DNA of 14,640 nt, from positions 1-14,640 of the forward strand of contig JAPLXX010000045.1 of assembly GCA_026395855.1 (NCBI GenBank), given 5' to 3'. Origin of the DNA: Candidatus Pacearchaeota archaeon (GTDB lineage: Archaea; Nanobdellota; Nanobdellia; Pacearchaeales; GW2011-AR1). Positions 13,284 through 14,640 of the stretch are shown here, piece after piece. Every line of letters starts with the position of its first letter. Position 1 is the stretch's first letter. Both the position numbers and the translations under genes were made by a program. The notes beneath the pieces were generated by a model. It saw nothing but the letters and a program-made list of their open reading frames with translations, was not told where the DNA came from and searched no databases.

Positions 13284-13953
13284 TTATCCTGATAAAAACA
13301 TCCGACTTTTTACCTAGCTCTTTTTTGAGCTCTTCTTCAGGAGCATTGATTACATTTTTTATTGTTCCAAACTTTTTCAGCAGTTTTTTTGCTGTTTTTG
13401 GACCGATTCCAGGAAAGCTCTCTAAAATAAATTGTGAACGCTCTTTTACGCTGAGAGATTTCTTTGAAATGTTCAGGGGAGATTCTCTTGGTTTTTTCCT
13501 TGAGAGTATGCTAAGAAATCTTGCAGTATCTTCATAATTTTTTGTGAAGATTATCGGAACCTTGTGATTTAGCAGAATTGAAAGCAAAAATCCTCTTATT
13601 GCATTAGGATGCATTCCAACTCTTTCTTCTGAATCTGTGTAAAGTTCCTGTTCATCAAAACCCTCTATAATAAGAATGCGATTTTCATACTGCTGAAGCT
13701 CTTCAAGCTGCTTCAAAAGCCTTTGGTTTTTCATTGAACTGATAAAGTCAGAGATGGTCTTCCTTTCTATTGCAATTCCTTTTACAAGATAATCTGCGAC
13801 TTTCAGTTCTTTTATTTCTGCATCAACACCAAGGGATTTTAATTCAGCGATTACCAGGGAATTTTTCTCCCTGTAATCTGCGGTAATCACTGGTTTTTCA
13901 ATTATTTTTATTTTTTTGCTTCTTTTTGGGAAAATATTGAATATTTCTTTCAT
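13264..13953 (-). CDS. ERCC4-type (XPF/Hef) structure-specific nuclease with helix-hairpin-helix
   Basis: A 229-aa nuclease equal to the C-terminal part of archaeal Hef or to short XPF. The ERCC4 active site is visible: D26 in ADYREK, D54 in VADYL, E63-R64-K65 in IERKTISDF, and D69. The domain continues with RLLKQLEEL and ILIIEGFD. A linker (about 150-175) leads to a tandem-HhH-type DNA-binding region with FPGIGPKTAKKLLKKFG (180-196). Family members cut branched DNA such as 3' flaps and stalled forks, usually as dimers. The gene lies 66 nt downstream of a separate Hef-type helicase gene on the same strand, so the usual single Hef polypeptide is encoded here as two proteins. A GGTGAT Shine-Dalgarno-like site lies 12 nt before the ATG. 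I see no PIP box at the C-terminus. Confidence 0.92.
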   Translation of the reverse strand: MKEIFNIFPKRSKKIKIIEKPVITADYREKNSLVIAELKSLGVDAEIKELKVADYLVKGIAIERKTISDFISSMKNQRLLKQLEELQQYENRILIIEGFDEQELYTDSEERVGMHPNAIRGFLLSILLNHKVPIIFTKNYEDTARFLSILSRKKPRESPLNISKKSLSVKERSQFILESFPGIGPKTAKKLLKKFGTIKNVINAPEEELKKELGKKSDVFIRIINNSFC

Positions 13954-13965
13954 ATTAGTTTATTA

Positions 13966-13971
13966 ATCACC
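13966..13971 (-). promoter_or_regulatory. Shine-Dalgarno-like site of the ERCC4 nuclease gene
   Basis: Minus-strand GGTGAT matches the archaeal anti-Shine-Dalgarno sequence but is 12 nt from the ATG, slightly far. It suggests internal translation initiation on a message shared with the helicase gene. Confidence 0.35.
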
Positions 13972-14019
13972 TATCATCTGGCACATTTTTTAATTTAATG
14001 TTTTATTATTTTATTCAAC

Positions 14020-14640
14020 TTAAACTTTCTCTTTATCATAACTGAGCTTTTTTTGAACCTCTTCTGCATTTTTATTTCTTAAATCTTCTTTTACAGAGCT
14101 TATTGCCAAATGCATCTTTTTTTCTTTTGATCTTGAGGAATAAAAGAAAGCCTCATCTCTTGTTTTTCTTGTTATAAGCATGATAAGCTTGCCTTTCATT
14201 AGCCTTGCTGTTCTTCCTGCCCTTTGAATGGCTCTTATTGCAGACGGAACAGGTTCATAAAAAATAACAACATTAACCTCGGGAATATCTAAGCCTTCTT
14301 CACCGATGCTGGTAGCGCAAAGGACATTTATTTCTCTGCTTGAGAATTCCTGAATTATTTTTTTCTGCTCTTTTTGAGTTAATCCAGAAGCTCCGTCTGC
14401 GTCTTCCTTTTTTGCCTGGCCAACGAAAACCTTTGCATTTATTCCTTTGAGGCTGTTTAAAGTTTTGCAGAGAATTCTTGCTGTTTCCCTAAACTGCGAG
14501 AAAACAATTATCTTGACTTTTTTGTTTTCCTGAAATTCTTTCTTTACAATATTTCTGAGTGCTTCTATCTTCGGATGCTCCTGCTCTTTTGCTAAAAGTT
14601 CCTGGGATAAGCTAAATGCAAAATTAAACTCTGGCTTTGA
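14020..14640 (-). CDS. Hef-type (FANCM-like) DNA helicase, C-terminal part (cut by window edge)
   Basis: The minus strand is open from the right window edge to TAA at 14020-14022, giving 206 residues of a superfamily 2 helicase C-terminal domain. Motif IV is KIIVFSQFRETA. It is followed by FVGQAKKEDADGASGLTQKEQ (the Hef/FANCM GQA...SQKEQ signature), motif V LCATSIGEEGLDIPEVNVVIF and YEPVPSAIRAIQRAGRTAR (motif VI). These are nearly identical to Hef and Mph1/FANCM signatures. Hef remodels stalled replication forks. After the helicase core the protein ends in a charged tail (KKLSYDKEKV) and stops; it does not continue into the nuclease domain as in euryarchaeal Hef. The N-terminal Walker A and DEAH motifs would lie beyond the window. 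Confidence 0.9.
   Translation of the reverse strand, partial: SKPEFNFAFSLSQELLAKEQEHPKIEALRNIVKKEFQENKKVKIIVFSQFRETARILCKTLNSLKGINAKVFVGQAKKEDADGASGLTQKEQKKIIQEFSSREINVLCATSIGEEGLDIPEVNVVIFYEPVPSAIRAIQRAGRTARLMKGKLIMLITRKTRDEAFFYSSRSKEKKMHLAISSVKEDLRNKNAEEVQKKLSYDKEKV

Overview
The window looks like chromosomal DNA of an AT-rich archaeon, most likely a DPANN-type lineage (Woesearchaeota/Pacearchaeota-like; inferred, not proven). The evidence is the archaea-only DNA polymerase D large subunit (DP2), a Hef-type helicase with an ERCC4 nuclease, an archaeal/eukaryotic-type tyrosyl-tRNA synthetase, a DRG-like TGS GTPase, and short compact genes preceded by TATA boxes about 25 nt before the start codon, with almost no Shine-Dalgarno sites. 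Arg is mostly AGA/AGG and Ile often ATA. I saw no tRNA, rRNA, CRISPR array or insertion sequence.

Layout. 2-4020 (+): an operon-like run joined by ATGA overlaps, made of the end of an unrecognised gene, a 5'(3')-deoxyribonucleotidase, and DP2. DP2 is broken near its N-terminus: the first 53 codons end in TGA, and the rest continues in another frame with about 45 conserved residues missing. 4017-6024 (-): a TctA/DUF112-type permease, then a lipoprotein with a perfect EF-hand loop. 6241-7257 (+): tyrS. 7254-8165 (-): a TGS GTPase with an eroded G3 motif. From the same short divergent promoter, 8251-9018 (+) encodes a methyltransferase that I recognise as related to the ArmA/Rmt/Sgm/FmrO 16S rRNA G1405 methyltransferases of aminoglycoside producers and resistant pathogens. 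9057-9570 (+): two small membrane proteins. 9610-10818 (+): an M16 zinc peptidase. 10852-11658 (+): an arginase/agmatinase-fold ureohydrolase. 11805-12958 (+): a half-size (6-TM) MFS protein overlapping thpR. 12996-13283 (+): an unknown 95-aa protein. 13264-14640 (-): Hef split into a separate helicase gene (cut by the window edge) and an ERCC4-HhH nuclease gene.

Themes. Replication and repair (PolD, dNMP hydrolysis, Hef) and translation/RNA (TyrRS, TGS GTPase, rRNA-type methyltransferase, ThpR) dominate. All three convergent gene pairs overlap at their stop codons, so there is no room for intergenic terminators. The best candidates for something undescribed are the archaeal relative of the aminoglycoside-resistance methyltransferases paired divergently with a ribosome-type GTPase, and the disrupted but otherwise well-preserved DP2 gene.
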